A DNA stretch of 32,336 nucleotides, from positions 1 to 32,336 of the forward strand of contig SVCS01000014.1 in NCBI GenBank assembly GCA_015058205.1, written 5' to 3'. Position 1 is the first letter of the stretch. Each line of letters starts with the position of its first letter. The translations under genes and the position numbers were made by a program. The notes below the pieces were generated by a model. That model saw nothing but the letters and a program-made list of their open reading frames with translations, did no database searches and was not told the DNA's origin. The stretch is from Clostridiales bacterium. Lineage in GTDB: Bacteria; Bacillota; Clostridia; Peptostreptococcales; Anaerovoracaceae. Shown one piece after another: positions 1 through 8,622 of this stretch.

Positions 1-74
1 GTCTGATGGAATTCTACTTCGCCAGGGTTGTTAGCCTTGCACTGCTCAATGACTCTTTCTACATAGTTTGACAT
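1..74 (-). CDS. gdhA: NADP-type glutamate dehydrogenase, N-terminal fragment
   Basis: Only the first 24 codons and part of the next lie in the window; the gene continues past position 1. The translation begins MSNYVERVIEQCKANNPGE followed by VEFHQ. This matches the conserved start of bacterial hexameric glutamate dehydrogenases, where a short helix is followed by an (E/P)EFHQAV motif. The family interconverts 2-oxoglutarate plus ammonia and glutamate in the cytoplasm. The ATG at 72-74 has a GGAG-type ribosome binding site at 81-87 and a near-consensus promoter further upstream, so the start is well supported. The gene is divergent from mgtE. The identification rests on a short N-terminus and is therefore good but not certain. 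Confidence 0.8.
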   Translation of the reverse strand, partial: MSNYVERVIEQCKANNPGEVEFHQ

Positions 75-132
75 TTTCAATTTCTCCTTTTTTAAAAATA
101 ACTTAAAGTATTTTAATGTCCTTTGCTCAATA

Positions 133-161
133 ATCATATCACTTTGTGAAATTTCCGTCAA
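133..161 (-). promoter_or_regulatory. Sigma-A-type promoter for gdhA
   Basis: On the minus strand, TTGACG (156-161) and TATGAT (133-138) are separated by 17 bp, close to the vegetative consensus. The site lies about 60 bp upstream of the gdhA start codon. Seen in sequence; activity is inferred. Confidence 0.7.
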
Positions 162-240
162 CGTAAATCAAGGGTGATATACACGCTTAGAGATGAATAA
201 ATATGCGAAAACGCATACAAAAAACATTGCTTATTTATCT

Positions 241-268
241 TTGATTTTAAGAGTGCTTTTGTTATACT
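241..268 (+). promoter_or_regulatory. Sigma-A-type promoter for mgtE
   Basis: TTGATT (241-246) and TATACT (263-268) are separated by 16 bp and lie about 50 bp upstream of the mgtE start. The leader is too short to hold a full M-box magnesium riboswitch, and none was recognised. Confidence 0.55.
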
Positions 269-317
269 TAAATAAGTGTGAAACACTGAATAAAACTGGA
301 AAGGAGGAGAATGTATC

Positions 318-1832
318 ATGACCGAAGAAAAAAACACAAATAGAGTCTTCGATGAAGCCGACGAGCTGTATGAAACTGTGTATGAAGAAATGGCCGAAGG
401 CGATGACCCTAGTGTAGAGGATTCTGATCAGCTGGCGCTCGATATGGAGACAAAAAATCAGCAGTTCGAAGAAGATACCGAAAAAGCGCTGGAACTCCTC
501 AGAAACGGTGATTATTTTGATACCCGTACCCTCCTCCTCAATTACAACGAAGTAGATATCGCTGAAATATTCGAAGATATCCTTGACGAAGTCGGCCTTG
601 AAAAAGCAATCATTGCTTTCCGTATGCTGCCAAAGAATGTCGCAGTTGAAGTATTCTCTTATCTTCCGGGTGACGATCAGGTCAAAATCATCGATGGTAT
701 CACTGATAAGGAAATCGCTTTCATCATGGATGAAATGGACTTCGACGATAAGATCGACGTACTGGAAGAACTTCCGGCGAATATCGTAGATAAAATCCTT
801 GACCAGACACCGCGTGAAGAAAGAAGACTGATCAATATCTTTCTCAACTACCCTGAAGACAGTGCCGGAAGTCTGATGACGCCGGATTACATCAGTCTGC
901 AGGAAACCATGACTGTCGGTGAGGCGCTGGCCCACATTAAACAGCAGGGAATGGACAGCGAGACCGTCTATACTTGTTACGTAAAACACGGCGGAAGAGA
1001 ACTGGAAGGCATCGTTTCCCTCAGCGCACTCGTTACGGCAGATGATGACGTCCTGGTATCCGACCTGATGCATAAAGATTACGTTTATGTCAACGTCTAT
1101 GACGACCAGGAAGAAGTCGCTGAAGTGTTTAAGAAATACGGTTTTCTCGCAATTCCTGTTGTAGATAATGAGAACCGGCTGGTCGGCATCGTCACCGTCG
1201 ACGATATCATGGAGGTTATCGAAGAAGAAGCCACTGAGGATATCGAGCGTATGGGTGGTATCGTCGGTAATGAGCCAGACGATGAATACCTGGATATCGG
1301 CGTGTTCCGACATGTAAGGAACAGGCTTCCGTGGCTGCTGTTTATGACTGTCATGCTCATGATCACAGGAACACTGATCGCACAGTTTGAAGAAGTGCTT
1401 TCTCAGGTCATTATCCTGGTTGCTTACCTACCGCTCCTTATGGGAACCGGAGGAAACACCGGAACACAGGCGGCAACGCTTATCATACGTGGTCTGTCAG
1501 TCGATGAAATCGATCTGAAAGATGTTGCCAAGATACTGTGGAAGGAGTTCCGCGTCAGCATCATACTGGGCGTGATACTAAGCGCATTCAACTTCCTCAA
1601 AATCCTGATCATCGACGGTCAGCCACCGCTCATCGGACTTACGGTTGCAATGTCCATGATTCTGGTCATTATCTTCGCCAAGCTGCTGGGCGGCATGCTC
1701 CCGATGCTGGCAAAGAAAGTCGGCGTCGACCCTGCCCTTATGGCTACGCCGATGATCTCGTCCCTGACTGACATGGTTTCATCCTGCATCTACCTGCTCA
1801 TTGCATCGGTTCTGCTCGGCGTCGCACTATAA
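318..1832 (+). CDS. mgtE: Magnesium transporter MgtE
   Basis: MgtE is a homodimeric Mg2+ channel/transporter of the cytoplasmic membrane, gated by magnesium binding to its cytosolic domains. The 504-residue product shows the full family order. An acidic N-terminal extension of about 45 residues comes first, then the MgtE_N superhelical domain (about 55-170) and two CBS domains (about 185-310, including the VAEVFKKYGFLAIPVVD and VGIVTVDDIMEVI segments). Five hydrophobic transmembrane segments follow from about 335 to the end. The pore region carries GTGGNTGTQAATL, a hallmark of the family. AAGGAGGAG at 301-309 sits 8 bases before the ATG and fixes the start. The gene is monocistronic between its own promoter and a strong terminator. 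The N-terminus is somewhat longer than typical 450-residue members. Confidence 0.97.
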   Translation: MTEEKNTNRVFDEADELYETVYEEMAEGDDPSVEDSDQLALDMETKNQQFEEDTEKALELLRNGDYFDTRTLLLNYNEVDIAEIFEDILDEVGLEKAIIAFRMLPKNVAVEVFSYLPGDDQVKIIDGITDKEIAFIMDEMDFDDKIDVLEELPANIVDKILDQTPREERRLINIFLNYPEDSAGSLMTPDYISLQETMTVGEALAHIKQQGMDSETVYTCYVKHGGRELEGIVSLSALVTADDDVLVSDLMHKDYVYVNVYDDQEEVAEVFKKYGFLAIPVVDNENRLVGIVTVDDIMEVIEEEATEDIERMGGIVGNEPDDEYLDIGVFRHVRNRLPWLLFMTVMLMITGTLIAQFEEVLSQVIILVAYLPLLMGTGGNTGTQAATLIIRGLSVDEIDLKDVAKILWKEFRVSIILGVILSAFNFLKILIIDGQPPLIGLTVAMSMILVIIFAKLLGGMLPMLAKKVGVDPALMATPMISSLTDMVSSCIYLLIASVLLGVAL

Positions 1833-1843
1833 TCCAAAAAACA

Positions 1844-1870
1844 AAAAAGGCTGCACGAGGCAGCCTTTTT
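1844..1870. terminator. Bidirectional rho-independent terminator
   Basis: The 11-bp stem AAAAAGGCTGC/GCAGCCTTTTT encloses a 5-nt loop. It is flanked by A-runs on the left and T-runs on the right, so it can terminate both mgtE (plus) and the converging crotonase operon (minus). Confidence 0.9.
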
Positions 1871-1880
1871 ATTATGCTTA

Positions 1881-2657
1881 TTATTTGTTCTTGAATTCTG
1901 CCGGTCTCTTCTCCAGGAATGCTGTCGTTCCCTCTTTCATATCTTCTGATGAGAAAGAAAGACCGAAGGAGTTCACTTCCAGTTCTGATGCAGACTTCAT
2001 ATCCATGTCGTAACCATTGTTGATGCAATGCTTTGCAATTGCTACGGCAATCGGAGCCTTGCTCATGATTGTCTTTGCGAGAGCTTCGCATGCAGGAAGC
2101 AGTTCATCAGGCTCTACGACCTTTTCCACCAATCCGATGCGTCCGGCTTCCTCAGCACCGATGACTTCTGCAGAGTAGATCAGATATTTCGCCATTCCCT
2201 TTCCTACCAGTCTTGAAAGTCTCTGTGTTCCACCGAATCCAGGGATGAGACCCAGGCCTACTTCAGGCTGACCGAACTTGGCCTTTGCAGATGCGATTCT
2301 GATGTCACATGCCATAGAAAGTTCACAGCCGCCACCCAATGCAAAACCATTGACAGCTGCAATGACTGGTTTGCTGACATTTTCAATGAAATTCATAGTT
2401 CTGTGTCCTGCCTTTGCAAAATCTCTGGCTTCGATTGTGTTGAGTTTTGACATCTCAGCGATATCTGCGCCGGCAACGAAGGATCTGCCTTCGCCCGTCA
2501 GAATAGCAACCTTTGCTTCTGCATCTGCATCAAACGCTGCAAAAGCATCATAGAGTTCACTGATGACCTTTGAATTCAGTGCGTTCAGAGCCTCTGGCCT
2601 GTTGACAGTAACGTAAGCAATTCCGTCTTTTACTTCGTATTTGAGTGTTTCGTACAT
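1881..2657 (-). CDS. crt: Enoyl-CoA hydratase/crotonase family (3-hydroxybutyryl-CoA dehydratase-like)
   Basis: Crotonase-fold enzymes hydrate 2-enoyl-CoA or dehydrate 3-hydroxyacyl-CoA in the cytoplasm. In anaerobic Clostridia this size class is usually the Crt of butyrate-type metabolism. The 258-residue protein has both oxyanion-hole segments (SFVAGADIAEM near 59-69 and GFALGGGCELSMACD near 104-118) and both catalytic glutamates of true hydratases, E112 and E132 (in GQPEVGLGLIPGFGGTQRL). Length and motifs are typical. It is the last gene of the long minus-strand operon, 45 bp after the LarA-like gene. It also has its own consensus promoter candidate overlapping the end of that gene. AAGGAG precedes the ATG. 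Substrate chain length cannot be read from sequence, and a link to the upstream acyl-reductase genes is inference. Confidence 0.93.
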   Translation of the reverse strand: MYETLKYEVKDGIAYVTVNRPEALNALNSKVISELYDAFAAFDADAEAKVAILTGEGRSFVAGADIAEMSKLNTIEARDFAKAGHRTMNFIENVSKPVIAAVNGFALGGGCELSMACDIRIASAKAKFGQPEVGLGLIPGFGGTQRLSRLVGKGMAKYLIYSAEVIGAEEAGRIGLVEKVVEPDELLPACEALAKTIMSKAPIAVAIAKHCINNGYDMDMKSASELEVNSFGLSFSSEDMKEGTTAFLEKRPAEFKNK

Positions 2658-2701
2658 GATTGATCATTCTCCTTCCACATGATTATCATTTCTTTGACTG
2701 G

Positions 2702-2731
2702 ATTATAACACAATCCTGAACTCTTTGTCAT
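2702..2731 (-). promoter_or_regulatory. Internal promoter candidate for the crotonase gene
   Basis: On the minus strand, ATGACA (2726-2731) and a perfect TATAAT (2702-2707) with 18-bp spacing include an extended TGT motif. The -10 box overlaps the TAA stop of the LarA-like gene. It would allow the crotonase to be expressed independently of the rest of the operon. Confidence 0.6.
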
Positions 2732-3923
2732 CTGAACAGAGTCCAAGCATATTCGCTGAAACCTCAATTTCAGACAGATGCAATGTATCCTTTATTTTCA
2801 CGACTTTCGGATCATTGAGATCTGTCTGATGGGCGGTCTGAATAGCCGCACGCAAAGCTTCTTCTTCTGTTTCTGCAATAACCGGAATACGGGCGCCTTC
2901 CGGATTGCCGGAAGCCATGCCGTTCGTATACGTTATGCCAAGATCGACCTTTTCATAGGCGCTTCGAAGGATGAAATCTGCCATTCCAAATCCGATGGCA
3001 TTCCCATGAGCGCCATCTGTCAGATCCTCGATGATAATACGTTTGATACGGGGTACCGCGCCCGGAATCGGTCCATAGGAATCTCTGCCGATGATATTGG
3101 GATCCATTCCGGTACCGCTGATATCCTTGCCGATCTGTTCGACGATCAGTACATCCACATCATCGAATTTGATGCGCGGCATGAGGCTTCTTGCCAGTGT
3201 AAGAAGTTCTGGCTCTCTTTTTAGAATATCCTTGCCTGGAACGGCTTCCACTGTGTGTGTCTTATCAAAGGCATTCTCCACGATTGCAAGGCCAAAAGGA
3301 ATCTCCACTCTATTGATAATGACGCCGGCAGCATCCGGAATGATATGCGCCAACGCAGGAAATCCCTCCCGGTGCAGTCTGGAACAGCCGTTGTGCTTGC
3401 CGCCGCCAATGGCCAGCATCTTGCAGAGACCGCTTTCGATTGGCCCATTGAAATCAGTATGAGGCTTTACCCGTCCAATTGGAATCACATAATCCGCCTC
3501 TAGGGCAGGCTTGGAAAAATGAACTTCTATCCCATCCGGTGTTGCGCCGATAATCTCCGTTTCCATGGAAGAATTGATCGGAACGCCCATGGTTTCCTCC
3601 GTAATGCCATAGGATCTGAGCACTTCTTCCTGACCTTCGGATGTTCCTCCTCCGTGACTCCCCATAGCAGGCACGATAAAAGGTCTCACGCCAGATGTGG
3701 ACAGCGTATCCACCACTGTCTTTACGATGATATCGATATCCCTGATACCACGGCTGCCTGTCAGTACAGCTGCGGTGCATCCAGATTTCATATTTGCTGC
3801 AAAAGGCAGAGCTGTTTTTCTGACAGACACTTCAACATCATCCAGATGTACATCAGGAAATATTTGCTGGATCTTTACCATTTCAGGTAATTTGATTGTA
3901 CGTACTGCCTCAGGAAGTCTCAT
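2703..3923 (-). CDS. LarA-like DUF2088 (lactate racemase N-terminal domain) protein
   Basis: The protein has the layout of proteins annotated as lactate-racemase-domain (DUF2088) proteins. A GSRGIRDIDIIVKTVVD segment comes first, then FIVPAMGSHGGGTSEGQ, then VKPHTDFNGPIESGLCKMLAIGGGK, and a conserved EQIGKDISGTGMDPNI region. LarA itself is a nickel-pincer enzyme with histidine and lysine ligands. Here a PHT histidine and nearby lysines are visible, but the motif spacing differs from classical LarA, so racemase activity cannot be assumed. The ATG at 3923 is preferred because GGGTGAG lies 4 bases before it; a GTG at 3932 without a good ribosome binding site is the alternative. The gene sits between the aldo/keto reductase and the crotonase in one operon. 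No larBCE cofactor genes are in view. True function unknown. Confidence 0.8.
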   Translation of the reverse strand: MRLPEAVRTIKLPEMVKIQQIFPDVHLDDVEVSVRKTALPFAANMKSGCTAAVLTGSRGIRDIDIIVKTVVDTLSTSGVRPFIVPAMGSHGGGTSEGQEEVLRSYGITEETMGVPINSSMETEIIGATPDGIEVHFSKPALEADYVIPIGRVKPHTDFNGPIESGLCKMLAIGGGKHNGCSRLHREGFPALAHIIPDAAGVIINRVEIPFGLAIVENAFDKTHTVEAVPGKDILKREPELLTLARSLMPRIKFDDVDVLIVEQIGKDISGTGMDPNIIGRDSYGPIPGAVPRIKRIIIEDLTDGAHGNAIGFGMADFILRSAYEKVDLGITYTNGMASGNPEGARIPVIAETEEEALRAAIQTAHQTDLNDPKVVKIKDTLHLSEIEVSANMLGLCSDDKEFRIVL

Positions 3924-3941
3924 GAATCTCACCCATTACTG

Positions 3942-5084
3942 CTACTTGCCGAACTGCTCCATCGCATCCGTCATGATCTCTGAAATGGCAAGCCTCTGCG
4001 GACATTTTTCTTCGCATGCTCCGCAGTGAATACATTTGGAAGCATGGCCATCAAGCCATTCTATATACTCGAGTTTTGTACTTGGAATCTTGTCAAAAGC
4101 ATACCAGTTGTTCAAATAGCGGATGACGTCCGGAATTTCAACCTCCTGTGGACAAGGCATGCAGTATCCGCACTTAGTGCACTGGTATTTGATTTTTCTG
4201 TCGTACTCAGCTGCTGCTTCATCGCATACCGCATATTCGGTTTCCGACATTTTATTTATGTCATCCTCTGAAAAGATTTTTATGTTCTCATCCAGTTGGG
4301 CAAAGGAACTCATCCCGCTCAGGATCAGTGAAACACCAGGTTGACTTGCGACCCATTTGAATGCCCAATGCGCCGGTGTCCTTTCCGGAGGAGCGATTCC
4401 TTCTGCCGCAGCGTGATCCCAAATAGCCTGTACAGATGGCGGTACCTTATCTGAGAGTCTTCCGCCCTTCAGCGGCTCCATAATGATGACGTCGATATCA
4501 CGCTCTCTTGCATATGCAAGACCTTTCAGACCTGCCTGAATGTTCTTATCCAGGAAATTGAGTTGGATCTGGCAGTATTCCCATGGATATTCATCAATGA
4601 CTTCTGTAAACAGATCATAATCCCCATGGAAGGAGAAACCAATGTGACCGATGCGTCCCTCATCCTTGAGTTTCTGAAGATGTCCGAACACATTAAACTT
4701 TTTGATTGGTTCCCATACCTCAGGAACGATATTGTGTATGAGATACATATCGATATGATCCACATCCAAACGACTGAATTGTTCCTCGATAATCGGTTGA
4801 ATATCTTCTTCTTTTTCCACAAGCCAGATTGGAAGCTTATCTGCGATCAGAACCTTTTCTCTGTATCCGTCTTTCAGCGCTTTTCCAATGATACGTTCAC
4901 TGTCACCGCCGTGATAGGTATATCCTGTGTCGATATAGTTGACACCATGATCCACCGCATATCTGATCAGGTCAATACCTGTCTCTTCATCGGCTTTTCC
5001 GTTCTCCAACCTTGGAAGTCGCATCACGCCAAGTCCAAGGAGTGATATCTCTTTCTCAACGGATCTGAACTTTCTGTACTGCAT
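3942..5084 (-). CDS. Aldo/keto reductase with C-terminal [4Fe-4S] ferredoxin domain
   Basis: An NAD(P)H-type aldo/keto reductase barrel occupies roughly residues 1-285 and is followed by a ferredoxin-like tail. The catalytic tetrad is intact: D52, Y57, K83 and H117, in YIDTGYTYHGG, IADKLP and MYLIHN. The tail has two cysteine clusters, CTKCGYCMPCP and CIHCGACEEKCP, each able to bind a 4Fe-4S cluster. This architecture is common in anaerobes and implies a link between aldehyde/ketone reduction and a low-potential electron donor, although substrates are rarely known. ATG at 5084 is chosen over GTG at 5090 because AAGGA then has 8-base spacing. It follows the ligase gene by 23 bp. In this operon it is a plausible reductase for aldehydes made by the LuxC domain; that role is inference. 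Confidence 0.93.
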   Translation of the reverse strand: MQYRKFRSVEKEISLLGLGVMRLPRLENGKADEETGIDLIRYAVDHGVNYIDTGYTYHGGDSERIIGKALKDGYREKVLIADKLPIWLVEKEEDIQPIIEEQFSRLDVDHIDMYLIHNIVPEVWEPIKKFNVFGHLQKLKDEGRIGHIGFSFHGDYDLFTEVIDEYPWEYCQIQLNFLDKNIQAGLKGLAYARERDIDVIIMEPLKGGRLSDKVPPSVQAIWDHAAAEGIAPPERTPAHWAFKWVASQPGVSLILSGMSSFAQLDENIKIFSEDDINKMSETEYAVCDEAAAEYDRKIKYQCTKCGYCMPCPQEVEIPDVIRYLNNWYAFDKIPSTKLEYIEWLDGHASKCIHCGACEEKCPQRLAISEIMTDAMEQFGK

Positions 5085-5107
5085 TTGCACATTCCTTTCA
5101 AATACTC

Positions 5108-6382
5108 TTATAACTTTGAATACAAGACTTTCCCCGAGGCATTTCTCGGTATTTCGTCAAGATATTTCACCGTGACAAATCTCGCACGGATCTGCCATTT
5201 ATCCATAAACAGCTGGATGATTTCATCTTCTCTGTCTGCCACTTCCCGACTGCTTGTGTTCACCTTGATTCCGTCTACATCATTTCCGGTGCAGATGATT
5301 TCCTCGCAGTCGAATGCTTCCTGCAGGATTTCCTGTATCTGGTCCAGGCTGAAGCGCTTACCCTGAAGTTTGACAAACCGTTTCTTACGTCCGGTAATGT
5401 AGAAGTAACCTTCTTCATCCATACGAGCCATGTCACCTGTTTTTAGACACCCTCCGTTAACATCACCAAGGGCCATATCTTCACGTTTTAATGCATATCC
5501 CATGGAAACATTCGCACCGAAGTATATCAGTTCCCCATCCTCTGCGATGGCAAAACTGCCTCCCGGAATCGGAATACCGATGCTGCCTATTTTTTTGACA
5601 CATTTTTCTGGCGGAACATAACTCATCCGTGCTGTGGCTTCCGTCTGTCCATACATGACAAAAAGCCTTCGGCCTGTTTCTGCTGCCCAATCTCCAAACT
5701 TCCTCTGGAGTTCCTCATGCAGATGTCCGCCAGCCTGCGTGAGCGTCTTCAGATGCGGCAGGTCCATCTCGCGGAGCCGCAGCCGCTCGAACATTTCATA
5801 GGTGTACGGCACACCTGCCATGGATGTGACATCATATTTCTCTACCATTTCCCAGAATTCCTTCTGGAACAAGGTCCTGTTCGTCAGTATGATTGTTGCT
5901 CCTACCGCAACATGGGAATGAATCACGGATAATCCATACGTGTACTCCATCGGGAGAGTCGTAATCGGACGTTCCTCCTTTGTCAGACCCAGATACTCAA
6001 CAATAGAATCGCAGTTCGCCTGTATATTTGTATAGCTCAGACGCACCAGCTTCCTATCTCCTGTACTGCCCGATGTGGAAAGCAAAAGTCCCAATTCAGG
6101 ATTGCATGGATAGTCCCCCTCATAAGTCGTTTTCAGAGCCTTTTTCGCATCCTCATCAAGGTCCTTGCCGATGAGAATCACCGGACACCCTTTTCGCAGC
6201 AGTGCAAGATATCTGGCAAGACTCTCCGGGTCATTGGAGCATTCCAGGACTGTCACTCCTCTGCAGTCTTGCGTGAGTTCGTCTCCTAAGTCCCATATCT
6301 GTCCGTATGTATATTCTCTGCCATCGTCATCGATGCAGATTATTCTGTCTTTGAATTCTTTATTGCGTTCGAAAAAGTACAT
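5108..6382 (-). CDS. ANL-superfamily acyl-adenylating ligase
   Basis: The protein adenylates a carboxylic acid with ATP and then transfers the acyl group to a thiol of CoA or a carrier protein. Core ANL motifs are present: the P-loop STSGSTG (102-108), YGQTEAT (244-250), KTGD (314-317), the hinge GRKKR (331-335) and the catalytic C-terminal lysine K418 in NASGK. At 424 residues it is about 80-100 shorter than typical acyl-CoA synthetases. The loss is in the N-terminal subdomain, a pattern seen in carrier-protein-specific ligases. An acyl carrier protein is encoded three genes upstream, so acyl-ACP formation is a reasonable guess. The start codon lies 43 bases inside the end of the LuxE-LuxC gene with GGAG 8 bases ahead, indicating translational coupling. 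Substrate unknown. Confidence 0.88.
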   Translation of the reverse strand: MYFFERNKEFKDRIICIDDDGREYTYGQIWDLGDELTQDCRGVTVLECSNDPESLARYLALLRKGCPVILIGKDLDEDAKKALKTTYEGDYPCNPELGLLLSTSGSTGDRKLVRLSYTNIQANCDSIVEYLGLTKEERPITTLPMEYTYGLSVIHSHVAVGATIILTNRTLFQKEFWEMVEKYDVTSMAGVPYTYEMFERLRLREMDLPHLKTLTQAGGHLHEELQRKFGDWAAETGRRLFVMYGQTEATARMSYVPPEKCVKKIGSIGIPIPGGSFAIAEDGELIYFGANVSMGYALKREDMALGDVNGGCLKTGDMARMDEEGYFYITGRKKRFVKLQGKRFSLDQIQEILQEAFDCEEIICTGNDVDGIKVNTSSREVADREDEIIQLFMDKWQIRARFVTVKYLDEIPRNASGKVLYSKL

Positions 6383-8622
6383 GATAACATCTCCACTAGA
6401 TCCTTACGATCCCAGACTGTATTGAAATCCAGGGCTTCACCGATTGCAGTGACCCTGTCAACACCTTCACATTCTGCTAAACGTATCTTCTCATATAGCT
6501 CTTCCTGATTGCTGCCGCTGCTTACCATGGTCTGAATCTTTTCTTCCATAAACGGCACAAGCTCATCCAGCGAAAGAATATCTTTTTCATAGAACAATCC
6601 AAAACGAGCTTCCAGATTGATCAGACTGCCTTTGTATTGTCTGCATGGTACAACATACAACCTGTTGCTCCACTTTTTGACTGGACCCAAACCCTCATTT
6701 ACAGCATAGGTTCTGCAGAGCATCCTGTATTTTTCTGTTGCCTTCCAAGGCTGCAGATCATAGGCAGCAGCTTCCTCTGCAACAGCATTCCACCACTGCT
6801 CTTTCATTGCGTTCGTATCAGCGGTATTGCTGTCGTGAAGCCAGAATATAGTACGCGGGCTGGAGCAGGCATTCTGATCTGCTCCATATGTGTCGTTGTA
6901 GAAAAGATGCGCTAATCGTCTCAGTTCACTATCATCAATGTTTTCAAAATCACTCTCTTTGAAGAGTGCAATGGAATATTTATCAGGGAATGTAATGTCG
7001 GTACATTCATCTGCTTTTGGAATGCTGCAGATATTGCTGACGGTTTCATCTCCGCCCCATATGACTCTGGCTTTTGCTGCTTTAGAGATGTCCTCGAGCA
7101 GTTTATCTCCTCTCGGAAATGTAATGAAAGCATTCTGTTCATGGATTTCCTGAAATGCAGGACGACTGAGAATGCTCTCGATTCCTTTTAATGCTGCTTC
7201 TGTGACTTCATTCGTTCTTTCTGATATGCGGACGATATTCGGATTCCCGGCAAGCAGCGATGTAATCCAGGAATACGCAAACATGGTCGGCATATTCGAC
7301 GGTGCTATATGCAGCGTAAGTCCTCTTCCTTGTCTGTCCACATTGTTCCGTATCTTCTCAATATGTGCTCTGCGGCACCAGAATCCCAATGCGTAAATCT
7401 CAGGGTATTGTCTGTACAAAGGATCCTTCATATAAAGTGTCGACAACGCTTCCAGAAAATCAAGTGTTTGTTCTGCAAAAGCACGGCGGACCTTTTCCTG
7501 AACCGGATAACATCCGGCCAAAACTTGCAGGCTCCCGTTTCCTGCGCTTTCTGTTGACTTCTTCTGTGTTGCATCTGCCCCTTCAAAGGTATCACTGCAT
7601 CCGCGCACTTCAGCCTTTTGGATTCTTCCGCTGATTTCAAAGTACTTACCTTTTCTGCCGCATGGGCAGTCATCGGTTCCCAGTATTCTGCCCCAATCTT
7701 CTGTAAGCAGTCTGTGCCCAGGATAGGATTTCGGAATCAGTGAATCCAGCGCAATCAGTCCCCACTGTCCCTCTTCGCATTCAGAGAAATCTTCCGGATC
7801 AAGAATCGAAATATCTGAGAAGACGCTGGCATGCAGATGTCCTTCATTGCACTGCATGAAAATGCTGCCTGTCTGCTCCGCCATTCCATAGTAATCGCTG
7901 ACACTATCGATTCCGCAGACTTCCTTCAAACCGGCCCGGAAGACATCGTCCGAAACACTTCTGTTCTGAAGCTTCTTCCAACCGCCTCCGTGGATCAAAT
8001 GGCATCCCGGAAGATCAATTGCAGCGTTTTCCGCTTTGAGGGCTTCATAGAGATACTGCCAGATCATATAGGTGAATCCAAAGGCAAACGTCGGACCTTC
8101 CTTCGCAAGCTCCTGAAACAGCTTCAGAGACTCCATGTCCAGATTCATATTCTCGTCCAACGCGTAGATACGTTTGGACGCCATCATGGAGAATCCGAGG
8201 ATTCCAGCGCCTCTTGCTGTGAACTTGCTCCTGTCTCTGAGTACGTCCGGTGAATCAACGATGAGCATTGGAATGCGTCTGGAACCGATAAAATCACCGG
8301 TGATAGCGCAGAGTGCCCTCTGCTGCAGCGCGGAGGTCTCCGCATCGAGATAAATCTTTGAAACCTGCTGCCCGGTTGTCCCTGAGGAAGTGATTTTCCT
8401 TATGATCTTTTCATCGGGTACGCTTTTGAGATCTGTATCTTTGAACAGCGAGACAGGCAGATACGGTCCGTTCTCATTCAGCCCATTGCAAATATCATCG
8501 TAAGCTTTGCAAGCTGTACGATGATGATCTGTCATTTCATTCATTTGTTCCCTGTAGAAAGATTCCTTCTCATCCTGCGGGATGCTGAAGGGTTCCAACT
8601 CCAGAAATTCATCACGGGTCAT
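6340..8622 (-). CDS. LuxE-LuxC fusion: acyl-protein synthetase plus acyl reductase
   Basis: The 760-residue protein joins two enzymes of the bioluminescence-type fatty acid reductase complex. Residues about 1-350 are LuxE-like: TSSGTTGQ (78-85) for ATP binding, YYGMAEQTG (244-252), and C342 in VRGCSDTFEG, the likely acyl-accepting cysteine. Residues about 365-755 are LuxC-like: an NAD(P)H-dependent acyl reductase of the aldehyde-dehydrogenase type, with APSNMP (440-445), a hydrophobic segment and the active-site C586 in GADQNACSSPR. In the classic system LuxE makes an acyl-AMP, holds the acyl group as a thioester and passes it to LuxC, which releases an aldehyde. Fusion would let this transfer occur in one chain. 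No luxA, luxB or luxD is nearby, so a light reaction is unlikely. GGAGGGTGA precedes the ATG, which overlaps the upstream stop by 4 bases. Confidence 0.9.
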   Translation of the reverse strand: MTRDEFLELEPFSIPQDEKESFYREQMNEMTDHHRTACKAYDDICNGLNENGPYLPVSLFKDTDLKSVPDEKIIRKITSSGTTGQQVSKIYLDAETSALQQRALCAITGDFIGSRRIPMLIVDSPDVLRDRSKFTARGAGILGFSMMASKRIYALDENMNLDMESLKLFQELAKEGPTFAFGFTYMIWQYLYEALKAENAAIDLPGCHLIHGGGWKKLQNRSVSDDVFRAGLKEVCGIDSVSDYYGMAEQTGSIFMQCNEGHLHASVFSDISILDPEDFSECEEGQWGLIALDSLIPKSYPGHRLLTEDWGRILGTDDCPCGRKGKYFEISGRIQKAEVRGCSDTFEGADATQKKSTESAGNGSLQVLAGCYPVQEKVRRAFAEQTLDFLEALSTLYMKDPLYRQYPEIYALGFWCRRAHIEKIRNNVDRQGRGLTLHIAPSNMPTMFAYSWITSLLAGNPNIVRISERTNEVTEAALKGIESILSRPAFQEIHEQNAFITFPRGDKLLEDISKAAKARVIWGGDETVSNICSIPKADECTDITFPDKYSIALFKESDFENIDDSELRRLAHLFYNDTYGADQNACSSPRTIFWLHDSNTADTNAMKEQWWNAVAEEAAAYDLQPWKATEKYRMLCRTYAVNEGLGPVKKWSNRLYVVPCRQYKGSLINLEARFGLFYEKDILSLDELVPFMEEKIQTMVSSGSNQEELYEKIRLAECEGVDRVTAIGEALDFNTVWDRKDLVEMLSCTFSNAIKNSKTE

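Noticed and set aside
75..317. Magnesium riboswitch (M-box) upstream of mgtE
   Set aside because: The mgtE leader after the promoter is only about 45 nt and shows no terminator/antiterminator pair.
231..1313. 360-codon minus-strand open frame opposite mgtE
   Set aside because: It is antisense to a clear MgtE protein, is low-complexity in composition and has no family motifs; a codon-bias shadow.
6340..8622. Bioluminescence operon
   Set aside because: Only luxE- and luxC-type domains occur; there is no luciferase or acyl-transferase luxD, and the setting is anaerobic.
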